NCBI RefSeq assembly: GCF_030010625.1
Contig: NZ_JASCXN010000014.1
Location: 1-64,000, forward strand
Length of the DNA: 64,000 bases
Source: Streptomyces sp. CC208A
GTDB lineage: Bacteria > Actinomycetota > Actinomycetes > Streptomycetales > Streptomycetaceae
Reading direction: 5' to 3'
Part shown: positions 44,954 to 54,103 of the stretch, piece after piece
Position numbering within the stretch: position 1 is the stretch's first letter
Layout: the number at the start of each line of letters is the position of its first letter
Notes under the pieces: model-generated
Seen by the model: the letters and a program-made list of their open reading frames with translations, nothing else
Database searches by the model: none
What the model was told of the DNA's origin: nothing
Translations under genes and position numbers: made by a program

Positions 44954-45883
44954 GTGTCGATGGTGTCGGGGGCGGGAGCCGGGCCGTCAGTGCCTTCGCC
45001 GGTTCTTCGGGAGGGGGGTGTCACCGTCCGGCTCGGCGGGGGCGGTGTCCGGTGGCAGGACGCCAGGACCGTGACCCGTATCCCCTACGAGCTCGTCGGC
45101 AAGGTGGCCGTCGTCCAGGGGAAGGGGCCGTGGGTGCGGTTGCGGATCACTCTGCGGCCGTCGGTCACGGAGCATCGCGGGCCTTACGAACTGGCCTGCC
45201 GCGACCGACACGGCCGCCCCTTCGCGGCAGCCCTGGAGCGTCTCGTCCGCGAGTCCGGCCAGGCGTGTGGGGCGGGCGGGGCGTGTGGGGCGGGCGGGGC
45301 GTGTGGGGCGCACCGCTCGCTGCGGCCGGCCACCGTCACCGTGGGGCCGGTACGCTCCCTGCCTCTGCGCCAGCGGTATTCCCCGGTCCGGCCGGCGTTC
45401 TTCGCCCTGTTGACGGCGAACCTGCTCGCCTCGCTCCTCCTCCTGCTCCTCGGCCACCCCGTACGCGCGGTCGGAGTCTGGTTCTCCGTCGCGCCCTGGG
45501 GCCTGGTCGCCGTCCTGGCCCCGGTCCTCAGCGCCGGACTCGCCGGCGTCTGGGCCCCCTGGACCCCTGGGATCAGGGTCGAGGCCCGGTACACCGGCAG
45601 AGGTGTCGCCCGCACCTCCAGCGGGCCCTGGCCGGAGTTCGTCTACCGGTTCACCGACCCGGACGGCGTCCGAAGGGAGCACGCGGTGCGCCCTTCGGGC
45701 CGGTTCGCCAAGCCGCGCTCGACACGCACCCTGTGGTTCGTCCCCGACACCCGGAGCAGCCACACCCTGGGCGACCCCTACGCCGCCCTGTTCATCACCC
45801 TCCTCACGGGGGGCATGGTCCTCTTCCTCGGCGGTGCCGGCCTGTACCTCATGCCCGGCCTGCTCATCGGCACGCTCGGCTGA
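44954..45883 (+). CDS. Membrane protein of unknown function
   Basis: A 309-residue protein. An N-terminal PH-like region (RWQDARTVTRIPYELVGKVA) is followed by four hydrophobic segments (FFALLTANLLASLLLLLLGH, SVAPWGLVAVLAPVLSAG, LFITLLTGGMVLFLGGAGLY and LMPGLLIGTLG). An 18-bp tandem repeat in the coding region gives the residues ACGAGG three times in part. The GTG is preceded by GGGGAGGAGCC. No family recognised. Confidence 0.68.
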   Translation: MSMVSGAGAGPSVPSPVLREGGVTVRLGGGGVRWQDARTVTRIPYELVGKVAVVQGKGPWVRLRITLRPSVTEHRGPYELACRDRHGRPFAAALERLVRESGQACGAGGACGAGGACGAHRSLRPATVTVGPVRSLPLRQRYSPVRPAFFALLTANLLASLLLLLLGHPVRAVGVWFSVAPWGLVAVLAPVLSAGLAGVWAPWTPGIRVEARYTGRGVARTSSGPWPEFVYRFTDPDGVRREHAVRPSGRFAKPRSTRTLWFVPDTRSSHTLGDPYAALFITLLTGGMVLFLGGAGLYLMPGLLIGTLG

Positions 45884-45913
45884 CGCGCCGGCCGGCCCTG
45901 CGTCTCCGGTGCG

Positions 45914-46486
45914 TCAGCGGACGACGTCGAAGACCTGCTTCTGGATGCCGTTCGCATACGCCTCGTGCTCGACGAGCTTCAGCTTCTGGGCGTCCTTGTC
46001 CGTGGTGCTGAAGAGGCGCTTGCCCGCGCCGAGGAGGAGGGGGAAGACCAGGAGGTGGTAGCGGTCGATGAGGCCGGCGTCCGAGAGGGCGCGGTTCAGG
46101 GACGCGCTGCCGTGCATGATGATCGGCCCGCCCTCGGTCTCCTTCAGGGCGGCGACCTCGTCGAGGGTGCGCAGGATGGTGGTCGGGCCCCAGTCGGAGA
46201 CCAGGTCGTCCTCGGTGAGCGTGGTGGAGACGACGTACTTCGGCATCTCCTTGTACTCGGCGAAGTCCGCCATGGCCGGCCACACGGGGCTGAACGCCTC
46301 GTAGCTGATCCGGCCGAGCAGCATCGCGGTGGCCTCCCGCTGCTCGCGGCCCTTGATCTCGTACGCCTCCGGCAGGAACTCGACGTCCTTGAAGGTCCAG
46401 CCGGAGTTCCGGTAGCCCGCCTCGCCGCCGGGGGCCTCGATGACGCCGTCGAGGGAGACGAAGGCGGAGCTGATGAGCGTGCGCAT
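45914..46486 (-). CDS. Dihydrofolate-reductase-like protein (RibD C-terminal)
   Basis: A 190-residue protein of the DHFR/RibD_C family common in actinobacteria: SAFVSLDGVIEAPGGE, GRISYEAFSPVW, and DRYHLLVFPLLLGAGKRLF. NADPH-dependent reductase fold; substrate not known. It lies divergent to the carboxylase operon, sharing a 173-nt intergenic region with a TetR operator. Confidence 0.88.
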   Translation of the reverse strand: MRTLISSAFVSLDGVIEAPGGEAGYRNSGWTFKDVEFLPEAYEIKGREQREATAMLLGRISYEAFSPVWPAMADFAEYKEMPKYVVSTTLTEDDLVSDWGPTTILRTLDEVAALKETEGGPIIMHGSASLNRALSDAGLIDRYHLLVFPLLLGAGKRLFSTTDKDAQKLKLVEHEAYANGIQKQVFDVVR

Positions 46487-46578
46487 GGTGGGCCTCGGTT
46501 CTCTGTGTGCCTGCCGTTGTGTTCATGGTCCAGGACTGCGGCCGTGCTCGAAACTCATCGGTCCGCACGCCATATTTT

Positions 46579-46596
46579 TCAAGCAAGCGTGCTTGA
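46579..46596. promoter_or_regulatory. TetR-type operator TCAAGCA-N4-TGCTTGA
   Basis: A perfect 7-bp dyad with a 4-nt centre. It lies 63 nt before the first gene of the acyl-CoA operon and 92 nt before the divergent DHFR-like gene. The operon ends with a TetR gene, the obvious candidate to bind here. Confidence 0.6.
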
Positions 46597-46659
46597 TTGT
46601 TTCCTGGATCGCTGCCATGCTCCGACTCCTCAGGCCCGTCCTCCCGAGGGGAGCGCACC

Positions 46660-47454
46660 GTGTCCGACCCCGCCGACGTCTTCGTCGACCTCCGCGCCGA
46701 GGGCGACGAACTCGACGCGCTCGTCGCCGCGTTGGGCGATGCCGAGTGGTCCCGGCCCACCCCCGCCCCGCGCTGGACCGTCGCCCACCAGATCGCCCAC
46801 CTCGCCTGGACCGACCGGGCCGCGCTGCTCGCCGTCACCGACGCCGACGGGTTCGCGAAGGAGGCCGAGAAGGCGGCGGCCGCGCCGGAGCGGTTCGTGG
46901 ACGACGGAGCCGAGGAGGGGGCCGCGCTGCCGCCCGCCGAGCTGCTCGGGCGCTGGCGGGAGGGGCGGGGGCGGCTTGAGGAGGCGCTGCGGGGGGTGCC
47001 GCCGGGCGGGAGGTTCCCCTGGTACGGGCCGCCGATGAGCGCGCCCGCGATGGCGACCGCCCGGCTGATGGAGACCTGGGCGCACGGGCAGGACGTGGCC
47101 GACGCCCTCGGAGTCGTACGGACGCCGACCGCCCGGCTGCGGCACGTCGCCTGGATCGGTCACCGGGCCCGCGACTACGCCTATCTGGTGCGCGGGGAGC
47201 AGCCGCCCGCCGAACCCTTCCGGGTGGAACTCACCGGGCCGGGCGGGGAGTTGTGGGTGTACGGCCCCGAGGGCGCCGATCGGCGGGTCACCGGCACCGC
47301 CCTCGACTTCTGCCTCCTCGTCACCCAGCGGGTCCACCGCGACGACACCGCCCTCCGCGCCGACGGCGCCGACGCCGAGCACTGGCTCACCATCGCCCAG
47401 GCCTTCGCAGGACCGGCCGGGCCCGGACGCGCTCCCCGGAAGGGCGCACGGTGA
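46660..47454 (+). CDS. TIGR03084-type maleylpyruvate isomerase-like protein
   Basis: A 264-residue DinB/MDMPI-fold protein; RWTVAHQIAHLAWTDRAALL and METWAHGQDVADALG hold the metal-binding histidines of mycothiol-dependent enzymes. Members of this family (TIGR03084) are found beside acyl-CoA catabolic genes. The GTG at 46660 follows GAGGGGAG. It overlaps the next gene by 4 nt. Confidence 0.85.
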   Translation: MSDPADVFVDLRAEGDELDALVAALGDAEWSRPTPAPRWTVAHQIAHLAWTDRAALLAVTDADGFAKEAEKAAAAPERFVDDGAEEGAALPPAELLGRWREGRGRLEEALRGVPPGGRFPWYGPPMSAPAMATARLMETWAHGQDVADALGVVRTPTARLRHVAWIGHRARDYAYLVRGEQPPAEPFRVELTGPGGELWVYGPEGADRRVTGTALDFCLLVTQRVHRDDTALRADGADAEHWLTIAQAFAGPAGPGRAPRKGAR

Positions 47455-49133
47455 CCCCGCTCCGCATCGGCAACGCCTCAGGCTTCTACGGCGACCGGTT
47501 CTCCGCCGTGCGCGAGATGCTGACCGGCGGGCCGCTCGACGTGCTCACCGGCGACTACCTCGCCGAGCTGACCATGCTCATCCTCGGCCGCGACCTCCTC
47601 AAGGACCCGTCCGCCGGGTACGCGAGGACCTTCCTGCGGCAGATGGAGGAGGGCCTCGGGCTCGCCCACGAGCGCGGCGTCCGCATCGTCGCCAACGCGG
47701 GCGGCCTCAACCCGGCCGGACTCGCCGACGCCCTCCGCGCCCTCGCCGCGAAACTCGGGCTCCCGACCCGCGTCGCGCACGTCGAGGGCGACCGACTCCC
47801 GCCCGAGCCAGGGGAGTTGACCGCCAACGCCTACCTGGGCGGCGCCGGGATCGCCGCCTGCCTCGCCGCCGGGGCGGACGTCGTCGTCACCGGCCGGGTG
47901 ACCGACGCGGCGCTCGTCACCGGGCCCGCGCAGTGGCACTTCGGCTGGGGCCCGGAGGAGTACGACCGGCTCGCCGGGGCCGTCGTCGCCGGGCACGTCC
48001 TGGAGTGCGGAACCCAGGCCACCGGCGGCAACTACGCCTTCTTCCGGGAGCACGGCCACAAGGCTCTCCTGCGGCCCGGCTTCCCCCTCGCCGAGCTGTA
48101 CGAGGACGGCTCCGCGGTCGTCACCAAGCACCCCGGCACCGGCGGCGTCGTCGACGTCGGCACCGTCACCGCCCAGCTCCTGTACGAGACCTCCGGCGCC
48201 CGGTACGCCGGGCCCGACGCGACCGCTCGGCTCGACTCCGTACGGCTCACGCAGGACGGCCCCGACCGGGTGCGGATCGACGGGGTGCGGGGCGAGGCGC
48301 CGCCGCCCACGCTCAAAGCGGGCCGCTGCCGGCTCGGCGGCCACCGCAACGAGGTCGTCTTCGTCCTCACCGGCCTCGACGTCGACGCCAAGGCCGCGCT
48401 CGTCCGCGAGCAGGTCGGCGCCGCGCTCGCCGCCGCCCCGCCCGCCGAGGTCCGCTGGGAGCTCGCCCGCACCGACCGCGAGGACGCGGCCACCGAGGAG
48501 ACCGCGAGCGCCCTGCTCCGGCTCGTCGTCCGCGACCAGGACCCCGAGAAGGTCGGCAGGACCCTGACGGGGGCGGTGATCGAGCTGGCCCTCGCCAGCT
48601 ACCCCGGCTTCCACGTCACCGCCCCGCCGGGGAGGGGTTCCCCCTACGGGGTCTTCGAGACCGCGTACGTGCCCGCCGCCGACGTCCCGCACACGGCCGT
48701 GCTCCCCGACGGGACCCGCCTCGCCGTCCCCGTACCGCCGGCGACCCGTGCCCTGGAACCCGTACCCGAACCGGAACTCCCGCCGCCGCTGCCCGCGGGT
48801 CCGGTGAGAAACGTCCCCCTCGGGCGGATCGCCGGGGCCCGCAGCGGCGACAAGGGCGGGGACGCCAACGTGGGGGTGTGGGTGCGGACGGACGCGGAGT
48901 GGCGGTGGCTCGTCCACACCCTCACCGTCGACCTCTTCCGCGAACTCCTCCCGGAAACAGAGGAGTTGGAGGTCGTTCGGCACGTGCTTCCCCAGCTGCG
49001 GGCGGTGAACTTCACCGTCGCCGGGATCCTCGGCGAGGGCGTCGCCTCCCAGGCCCGCTTCGACCCCCAGGCCAAGGCCCTCGGTGAATGGCTCCGCAGC
49101 CGACACCTGGACATCCCGGAGGAACTCCTGTGA
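47451..49133 (+). CDS. AtuA-like acyclic terpene utilisation protein (DUF1446)
   Basis: A 560-residue protein. The N-terminal part (RIGNASGFYGDRFSAVREML, ITVVANAGGLNP-like VANAGGLNPAGLADAL, TGRVTDAALV) matches AtuA/DUF1446; a C-terminal 100-residue domain (IAGARSGDKGGDANVGVWV) is the AtuA ferredoxin-like part. Both in one chain is common in actinobacteria. In Pseudomonas AtuA is needed for citronellol/geraniol degradation; here its role is inferred from the family. Start and stop overlap its neighbours by 4 nt. Confidence 0.87.
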   Translation: MTPLRIGNASGFYGDRFSAVREMLTGGPLDVLTGDYLAELTMLILGRDLLKDPSAGYARTFLRQMEEGLGLAHERGVRIVANAGGLNPAGLADALRALAAKLGLPTRVAHVEGDRLPPEPGELTANAYLGGAGIAACLAAGADVVVTGRVTDAALVTGPAQWHFGWGPEEYDRLAGAVVAGHVLECGTQATGGNYAFFREHGHKALLRPGFPLAELYEDGSAVVTKHPGTGGVVDVGTVTAQLLYETSGARYAGPDATARLDSVRLTQDGPDRVRIDGVRGEAPPPTLKAGRCRLGGHRNEVVFVLTGLDVDAKAALVREQVGAALAAAPPAEVRWELARTDREDAATEETASALLRLVVRDQDPEKVGRTLTGAVIELALASYPGFHVTAPPGRGSPYGVFETAYVPAADVPHTAVLPDGTRLAVPVPPATRALEPVPEPELPPPLPAGPVRNVPLGRIAGARSGDKGGDANVGVWVRTDAEWRWLVHTLTVDLFRELLPETEELEVVRHVLPQLRAVNFTVAGILGEGVASQARFDPQAKALGEWLRSRHLDIPEELL

Positions 49134-50734
49134 CCGTCCTCGCCTCCGCCCTCGACACCACCGGCCCCGACTACAAGATCAACCGCTCCGCGATGCTGGA
49201 GAAGCTCGAAGCCCTCGACGCCGAGCACGCCAAGGCGCTCGCCGGCGGCGGCGAGAAGTACACCGCCCGGCACCGGAAGCGCGGCAAGCTGCTCGCCCGC
49301 GAGCGGATCGAGCTGCTCCTCGACCCCGACTCGCCGTTCCTGGAGCTGTCCCCGCTCGCCGGCTGGGGCAGCGCCTACCAGGTGGGGGCGTCCCTGGTGA
49401 CCGGCATCGGGGTCGTCGAGGGCGTCGAGTGCCTGATCACCGCCAACGACCCGACCGTGCGCGGCGGCGCCTCCAACCCGTGGACGCTGAAGAAGGCGCT
49501 GCGCGCCAACGAGATCGCGTACGCCAACAGGCTCCCCGTCGTCTCGCTCGTCGAGTCCGGCGGCGCCGACCTGCCCTCACAGAAGGAGATCTTCGTCCCG
49601 GGCGGGGCGCTCTTCCGCGACCTGACCCGGCTCTCCGCCGCCGGGATCCCGACCGTCGCCGTCGTCTTCGGGAACTCGACGGCCGGCGGGGCGTACGTGC
49701 CCGGCATGTCCGACCACACGGTGATGATCGAGGAGCGGTCGAAGGTCTTCCTCGGCGGTCCGCCGCTGGTGAGGATGGCGACCGGCGAGGAGAGCGACGA
49801 CGAGTCGCTGGGCGGCGCCGCCATGCACGCCCGGGTCTCCGGGCTCGCCGACCACTACGCCGTCGACGAGGCCGACGCCATCCGGCAGGCCCGCCGGATC
49901 GTCGCCCGCCTCAACCACCGCAAGGCGCACCCGGATCCGGACCCCTTCGGCTACGAGCCGCCGAAGTACGACGCCGAGGAGCTGCTCGGGATCGTGCCCG
50001 GCGACCTGCGGACGCCGTTCGACCCGCGCGAGGTGATCGCCCGGATCGTCGACGGCTCCGACTTCGACGAGTTCAAACCGCTGTACGGGCCTTCCCTGAC
50101 CACGGGTTGGGCGCGGCTCCACGGCTACCCGGTCGGCATCCTCGCCAACGCGCAGGGGGTGCTCTTCTCCGCCGAGTCCCAGAAGGCGGCCCAGTTCATC
50201 CAGTTGGCGAACCAGCGGGACATCCCGCTGCTCTTCCTCCACAACACCACCGGCTACATGGTCGGCAAGGAGTACGAGCAGGGCGGCATCATCAAGCACG
50301 GCGCGATGATGATCAACGCGGTGTCGAACTCCCGCGTCCCCCATCTCTCCGTCCTCATGGGGGCGTCGTACGGCGCCGGGCACTACGGCATGTGCGGGCG
50401 GGCGTACGACCCCCGGTTCCTCTTCGCCTGGCCCAGCGCCAAGTCCGCCGTCATGGGCCCGCAGCAGCTCGCGGGCGTGCTGTCGATCGTGGCGCGGGCG
50501 TCGGCGGCGGCGAAGGGGCTGCCGTACGACGAGGAGGCCGACGCCGGCCTGCGGGCGATGGTCGAGGCGCAGATCGAGTCCGAGTCGCTGCCGATGTTCC
50601 TCTCCGGCCTGCTCTACGACGACGGGGTCATCGACCCCCGCGACACCCGCACGGTCCTCGGGCTGTGCCTGTCCGCGATCCACACGGCACCGGTCGAGGG
50701 CGCGCGCGGCGGCTTCGGCGTCTTCCGAATGTGA
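49130..50734 (+). CDS. Acyl-CoA carboxylase beta subunit
   Basis: A 534-residue carboxyltransferase. The two halves of the crotonase-like fold show GVECLITANDPTVRGGA, FGNSTAGGAYVPGMSDHT and NTTGYMVGKEYEQGGIIKHG. It resembles methylcrotonyl- or geranyl-CoA carboxylase beta subunits. GTG start overlapping the AtuA stop. Substrate is not set by sequence; context favours methylcrotonyl- or an isoprenoid-CoA. Confidence 0.9.
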   Translation: MTVLASALDTTGPDYKINRSAMLEKLEALDAEHAKALAGGGEKYTARHRKRGKLLARERIELLLDPDSPFLELSPLAGWGSAYQVGASLVTGIGVVEGVECLITANDPTVRGGASNPWTLKKALRANEIAYANRLPVVSLVESGGADLPSQKEIFVPGGALFRDLTRLSAAGIPTVAVVFGNSTAGGAYVPGMSDHTVMIEERSKVFLGGPPLVRMATGEESDDESLGGAAMHARVSGLADHYAVDEADAIRQARRIVARLNHRKAHPDPDPFGYEPPKYDAEELLGIVPGDLRTPFDPREVIARIVDGSDFDEFKPLYGPSLTTGWARLHGYPVGILANAQGVLFSAESQKAAQFIQLANQRDIPLLFLHNTTGYMVGKEYEQGGIIKHGAMMINAVSNSRVPHLSVLMGASYGAGHYGMCGRAYDPRFLFAWPSAKSAVMGPQQLAGVLSIVARASAAAKGLPYDEEADAGLRAMVEAQIESESLPMFLSGLLYDDGVIDPRDTRTVLGLCLSAIHTAPVEGARGGFGVFRM

Positions 50735-50742
50735 GGCCTCAC

Positions 50743-52626
50743 GTGATCAGGAACGTCCTCGTGGCCAACCGCGGCGAGATCGCCTGCCGCGTCTTCCGCA
50801 CCTGCCGCGACCTCGGCATCGCCACGGTCGCCGTCCACTCCGACGCGGACGCGGACGCCCTGCACGTGCGGGAGGCGGACGCGGCGGTACGGCTGCCGGG
50901 GGCCGCGCCCTCGGAGACGTACCTCCGGGGGGATCTGATCGTGGCGGCGGCGCTCGCGGCCGGCGCGGACGCGGTCCACCCCGGCTACGGCTTCCTCTCC
51001 GAGAACGCCGGCTTCGCGCGGGCCGTGACGGAGGCCGGGCTGCGGTGGATCGGCCCGCCGCCGGACGCCATCGAGGCGATGGCGTCCAAGACCCGCGCGA
51101 AGGAGCTCATGGGCGTCGAGCCCCTGGCGGAGGTCACCGCCGGCGACCTGCCGGTGCTCGTGAAGGCGGCGGCGGGAGGCGGCGGCCGCGGTATGCGGAT
51201 CGTCCGCGAACTCGCCGACCTCGAAGGCGCGTTGATGGCGGCGGCCGCCGAGGCGGAGAGTGCCTTCGGGGACGGGGAGGTGTTCGTCGAGCCGTACGTC
51301 GAGAACGGCCGGCACGTCGAGGTGCAGGTGCTCGCCGACGCGCACGGCACGGTCTGGACCCTCGGCACCCGCGACTGCTCCCTCCAGCGCCGCCACCAGA
51401 AGGTCGTCGAGGAGGCCCCGGCGCCCGGCCTGCCGCCCGCGCTCGTCGACGAGTTGTACGAGCGGTCGGCGGCGGTCGCGAAGGCCGTCGGCTACGTCGG
51501 CGCGGGCACGGTGGAGTTCCTGGTCGCGGGAAGCAGGGCGCACTTCCTGGAGATGAACACCCGCCTCCAGGTCGAGCACCCGGTGACGGAGGAGGTGTAC
51601 GGTGTCGATCTCGTCGCCCTCCAGATCGCCGTCGCCGAGGGCACCCCGCTCCCGCCGGACCCGCCCGCCGCCCGGGGCCACGCGATCGAGGCCCGCCTGT
51701 ACGCGGAGGACCCGGCGGCGGGCTGGGCCCCGCAGACGGGCGTGCTGCACGCCTTCGGCGTGCCGCCCGGCCCCGGCGTACGTACGGACACCGGCTACGC
51801 CTCCGGCGACGCGGTCGGCGTCCACTACGACCCGATGCTCGCCAAGGTGATCGCGCACGCCCCGACCCGGGCCGAGGCCGCCCGCAAACTCGCCCACGCC
51901 CTGGAACGGGCCGTGATCCACGGCCCCGCCACCAACCGTGACCTCCTCGTCGCCTCCCTGAGGCACCCCGCCTTCACCGACCCGGCCGCCCTGGGCACCG
52001 GCTTCTACGAGCGGCACCTCGCCGCCCTCGCGCGGAAACCGGACGGTGAGGCGTACGCGGCCGTCGCCGCCGCCCTCGCGGACGCGGCCCGCAACGGCGG
52101 CCGTTTCGGCGGGGGTTGGCGGAACCTCCGCTCGCGGGACGAGACCAGGACGTACGGGGAGCACGAGGTCCGCTACCGGCCGGCGCGGGACGGCGGCTAC
52201 GAGGTGACGGCCCCGGAGGGCGTACGGGTGGTGAGCGCCGCGCCGGATCGCGTACGCCTCGAAGCGGCAGGGGTGGTGAGGGACTTCGAGGTGTCCGCGT
52301 ACGAGGACGGCACCGTTCACGTGGGCCCGTACCGCCTCACCCCCCGCCCCCGCTTCACCGACCCGCGCGAGCGGACCCTGCCCGGGTCGCTGCTCGCGCC
52401 GATGCCCGGCACCGTCGTCCGGCTCGCGGACGGCCTCGCCGTCGGCGACCGGGTCGAGGCCGGGCAGCCCCTGCTCTGGCTGGAGGCGATGAAGATGGAG
52501 CACCGCGTCACCGCTCCCGCCTCCGGCACGCTCACCGCGCTCCACGCCGCCCCCGGCCGCCAGGTCGAGGTCGGCGCCCTGCTCGCCGTCGTACAGACCG
52601 AGGACCAGGAGGACCAGACAGCATGA
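50743..52626 (+). CDS. Acyl-CoA carboxylase alpha subunit (biotin carboxylase + BCCP)
   Basis: A 627-residue subunit. The N-terminal ATP-grasp biotin carboxylase has KAAAGGGGRGMRIV and MNTRLQVEHPVTEEVYGVD; the C-terminal BCCP carries EAMKMEH with the biotin lysine at about residue 584. Compared with typical homologues the linker before the glycine loop is short (KELMGVEPLAEVTAGDLPVLVK would normally contain about 8 more residues). GTG start 8 nt after the beta-subunit stop. It overlaps the next gene by 4 nt. Confidence 0.9.
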   Translation: MIRNVLVANRGEIACRVFRTCRDLGIATVAVHSDADADALHVREADAAVRLPGAAPSETYLRGDLIVAAALAAGADAVHPGYGFLSENAGFARAVTEAGLRWIGPPPDAIEAMASKTRAKELMGVEPLAEVTAGDLPVLVKAAAGGGGRGMRIVRELADLEGALMAAAAEAESAFGDGEVFVEPYVENGRHVEVQVLADAHGTVWTLGTRDCSLQRRHQKVVEEAPAPGLPPALVDELYERSAAVAKAVGYVGAGTVEFLVAGSRAHFLEMNTRLQVEHPVTEEVYGVDLVALQIAVAEGTPLPPDPPAARGHAIEARLYAEDPAAGWAPQTGVLHAFGVPPGPGVRTDTGYASGDAVGVHYDPMLAKVIAHAPTRAEAARKLAHALERAVIHGPATNRDLLVASLRHPAFTDPAALGTGFYERHLAALARKPDGEAYAAVAAALADAARNGGRFGGGWRNLRSRDETRTYGEHEVRYRPARDGGYEVTAPEGVRVVSAAPDRVRLEAAGVVRDFEVSAYEDGTVHVGPYRLTPRPRFTDPRERTLPGSLLAPMPGTVVRLADGLAVGDRVEAGQPLLWLEAMKMEHRVTAPASGTLTALHAAPGRQVEVGALLAVVQTEDQEDQTA

Positions 52627-53786
52627 GCACCGACATCGAACCCCGGGAGCACACCGAACTCCGCGCCGCCGTCGCCGCGCTCGGCCGTCGCCACGGCCCC
52701 GGCTTCGACCGGGCGGCCCTGTGGTCGGAGGCCGGGAAGCTCGGCTACCTGGGCGTGAACCTGCCGGAGGAGTACGGCGGAGGGGGCGGCGGCATGGCCG
52801 AGCTGTCCATCGTCCTGGAGGAGACGGGCGCGGCCGGGGCGCCGCTCCTGATGATGGTCGTCTCGCCCGCGATCTGCGGCACGGTCATCGCCCGCTTCGG
52901 CACGGCGGAGCAGAAGGCGGCGTGGCTGCCCGGCCTCGCGGACGGTTCGCGGACGATGGCGTTCGGCATCACCGAGCCGGACGCGGGCTCCAACTCCCAC
53001 CGCATCACCACCACCGCGACCCGCACGGAGGACGGCTGGGTCCTGAACGGCCGCAAGGTCTTCGTCTCGGGCGTCGACATCGCGGACGCGACCCTGATCG
53101 TGGGCCGCACGTCGGACGCCCGCACCGGCACCCTGAAGGCCTGCCTCTTCATCGTCCCGCGCGACACGCCCGGCTTCGGCCGCCGCCCGATCGAGATGGA
53201 ACTCGACGCGGACGAGAAGCAGTTCGAGCTCACCCTCGACGAGGTGCGGCTGCCGGCGGACGCGCTGGTGGGTGGGGGCACCTCCCACGCCCCAGGGCGT
53301 GGGGGAGAGGACGCGGGGCTGCTCCAGCTCTTCGCGGGCCTGAACCCCGAGCGGATCATGACGGCCGCCTTCGCGATCGGCATGGGCCGCTTCGCCCTCG
53401 ACCGGGCGGTCGCCTACGCGAAGGAACGGCAGGTCTGGAAGGCCCCCATCGGCGCCCACCAGGCCATCGCCCACCCCCTCGCCCAGGCCCGCATCGAGCT
53501 CGAACTCGCCCGCCTGATGATGCAGAAGGCGGCGAAGCTGTACGACGCGGGCGACGACCTCGGCGCGGGTGAGGCCGCCAACATGGCCAAGTACGCGGCG
53601 GCCGAGGCGTGCGTGAAGGCCGTCGACACCGCCGTCCACACCCTCGGCGGCAACGGTCTCACCAAGGAGTTCGGCCTCGCCCGCCTGATCACGGCCTCCC
53701 GCGTGGCCAGGATCGCCCCCGTCAGCCGGGAGATGATCCTCAACTTCGTCTCCCACCAGACCCTGGGCCTGCCGAAGTCCTACTGA
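52623..53786 (+). CDS. Acyl-CoA dehydrogenase with an in-frame insert
   Basis: A 387-residue FAD flavoprotein: FGITEPDAGSNSH, WVLNGRKVFVSGVDIADATL and LGGNGLTKEFGLARLITASR are family blocks. At about residues 215-228 the loop reads VGGGTSHAPGRGGEDAG where homologues have a short VGEEDAG, because a palindromic DNA repeat is inserted in the gene without shifting the frame. ATG start overlaps the alpha-subunit stop. Probable isovaleryl- or short/branched-chain type. Confidence 0.9.
   Translation: MSTDIEPREHTELRAAVAALGRRHGPGFDRAALWSEAGKLGYLGVNLPEEYGGGGGGMAELSIVLEETGAAGAPLLMMVVSPAICGTVIARFGTAEQKAAWLPGLADGSRTMAFGITEPDAGSNSHRITTTATRTEDGWVLNGRKVFVSGVDIADATLIVGRTSDARTGTLKACLFIVPRDTPGFGRRPIEMELDADEKQFELTLDEVRLPADALVGGGTSHAPGRGGEDAGLLQLFAGLNPERIMTAAFAIGMGRFALDRAVAYAKERQVWKAPIGAHQAIAHPLAQARIELELARLMMQKAAKLYDAGDDLGAGEAANMAKYAAAEACVKAVDTAVHTLGGNGLTKEFGLARLITASRVARIAPVSREMILNFVSHQTLGLPKSY
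53269..53308. repeat. Palindromic repeat inserted inside acyl-CoA dehydrogenase
   Basis: GGGGGCACCTCCC, a 14-nt spacer with CCCACGCC (53284-53291)/GGCGTGGG (53296-53303) hairpin, and GGGGGAG. It has the same frame (GGGGG-Y-ACC-Y-CC ... GGGGGAG) as the left arm of the inverted repeat at 8522-8721. Confidence 0.75.
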
Positions 53787-53808
53787 GCCCTGCCGAAGTC
53801 CTGCTGAG
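53768..53808. repeat. 20-bp direct duplication at the end of acyl-CoA dehydrogenase
   Basis: CCTGCCGAAGTCCTACTGAG (53768-53787) is repeated at 53789-53808 with one change (A to G). The first copy ends the acyl-CoA dehydrogenase (codons LPKSY and stop); the second is non-coding and lies immediately before the toxin-antitoxin promoter. Confidence 0.9.
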
Positions 53809-53822
53809 CACGCCCGCCATGT

Positions 53823-53841
53823 GCCATACTCCGAGTATGGC
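53823..53841. promoter_or_regulatory. Operator and promoter of the second TA module
   Basis: GCCATACTC-C-GAGTATGGC is a perfect 9-bp dyad with a 1-nt centre. It contains CATACT, which ends 6 nt before the ATG at 53837, and it covers that start codon, so a bound antitoxin would block both transcription and initiation. Confidence 0.7.
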
Positions 53842-54103
53842 AACCAGGAAGATCACCATCACCGTGCCGGAAGAGCTGGTGGAGTCGATCAAGGGACGCG
53901 TCGACGCGCGCGGGGTGTCCGGTTACATCGCCGCCGCCGCCGCCCACCAGGACGCCATGGACCGGCTGCGCGAGCTGGCCGAACGCCTCGAAGAGGAGTA
54001 CGGCGCCGTGACCGACGACGAGCAGCGGGCGGCGCTGGACCGGATCGCCGCGATCGACGACTGGCACGACGAGCAGAGCTCGCGTCCGGGCGAGGCCGCG
54101 TGA
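53837..54103 (+). CDS. Antitoxin, RHH-like
   Basis: An 88-residue protein starting MATRKITITVPEELVESIKG, a ribbon-helix-helix N-terminus, followed by a helical acidic C-terminus (LAERLEEEYGAVTDDEQ, IDDWHDEQ) that would bind the toxin. The upstream perfect palindrome overlaps the start codon. The mRNA appears leaderless. Its GTGA overlap with the toxin gene matches the pair at 2096-2778. Confidence 0.82.
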   Translation: MATRKITITVPEELVESIKGRVDARGVSGYIAAAAAHQDAMDRLRELAERLEEEYGAVTDDEQRAALDRIAAIDDWHDEQSSRPGEAA

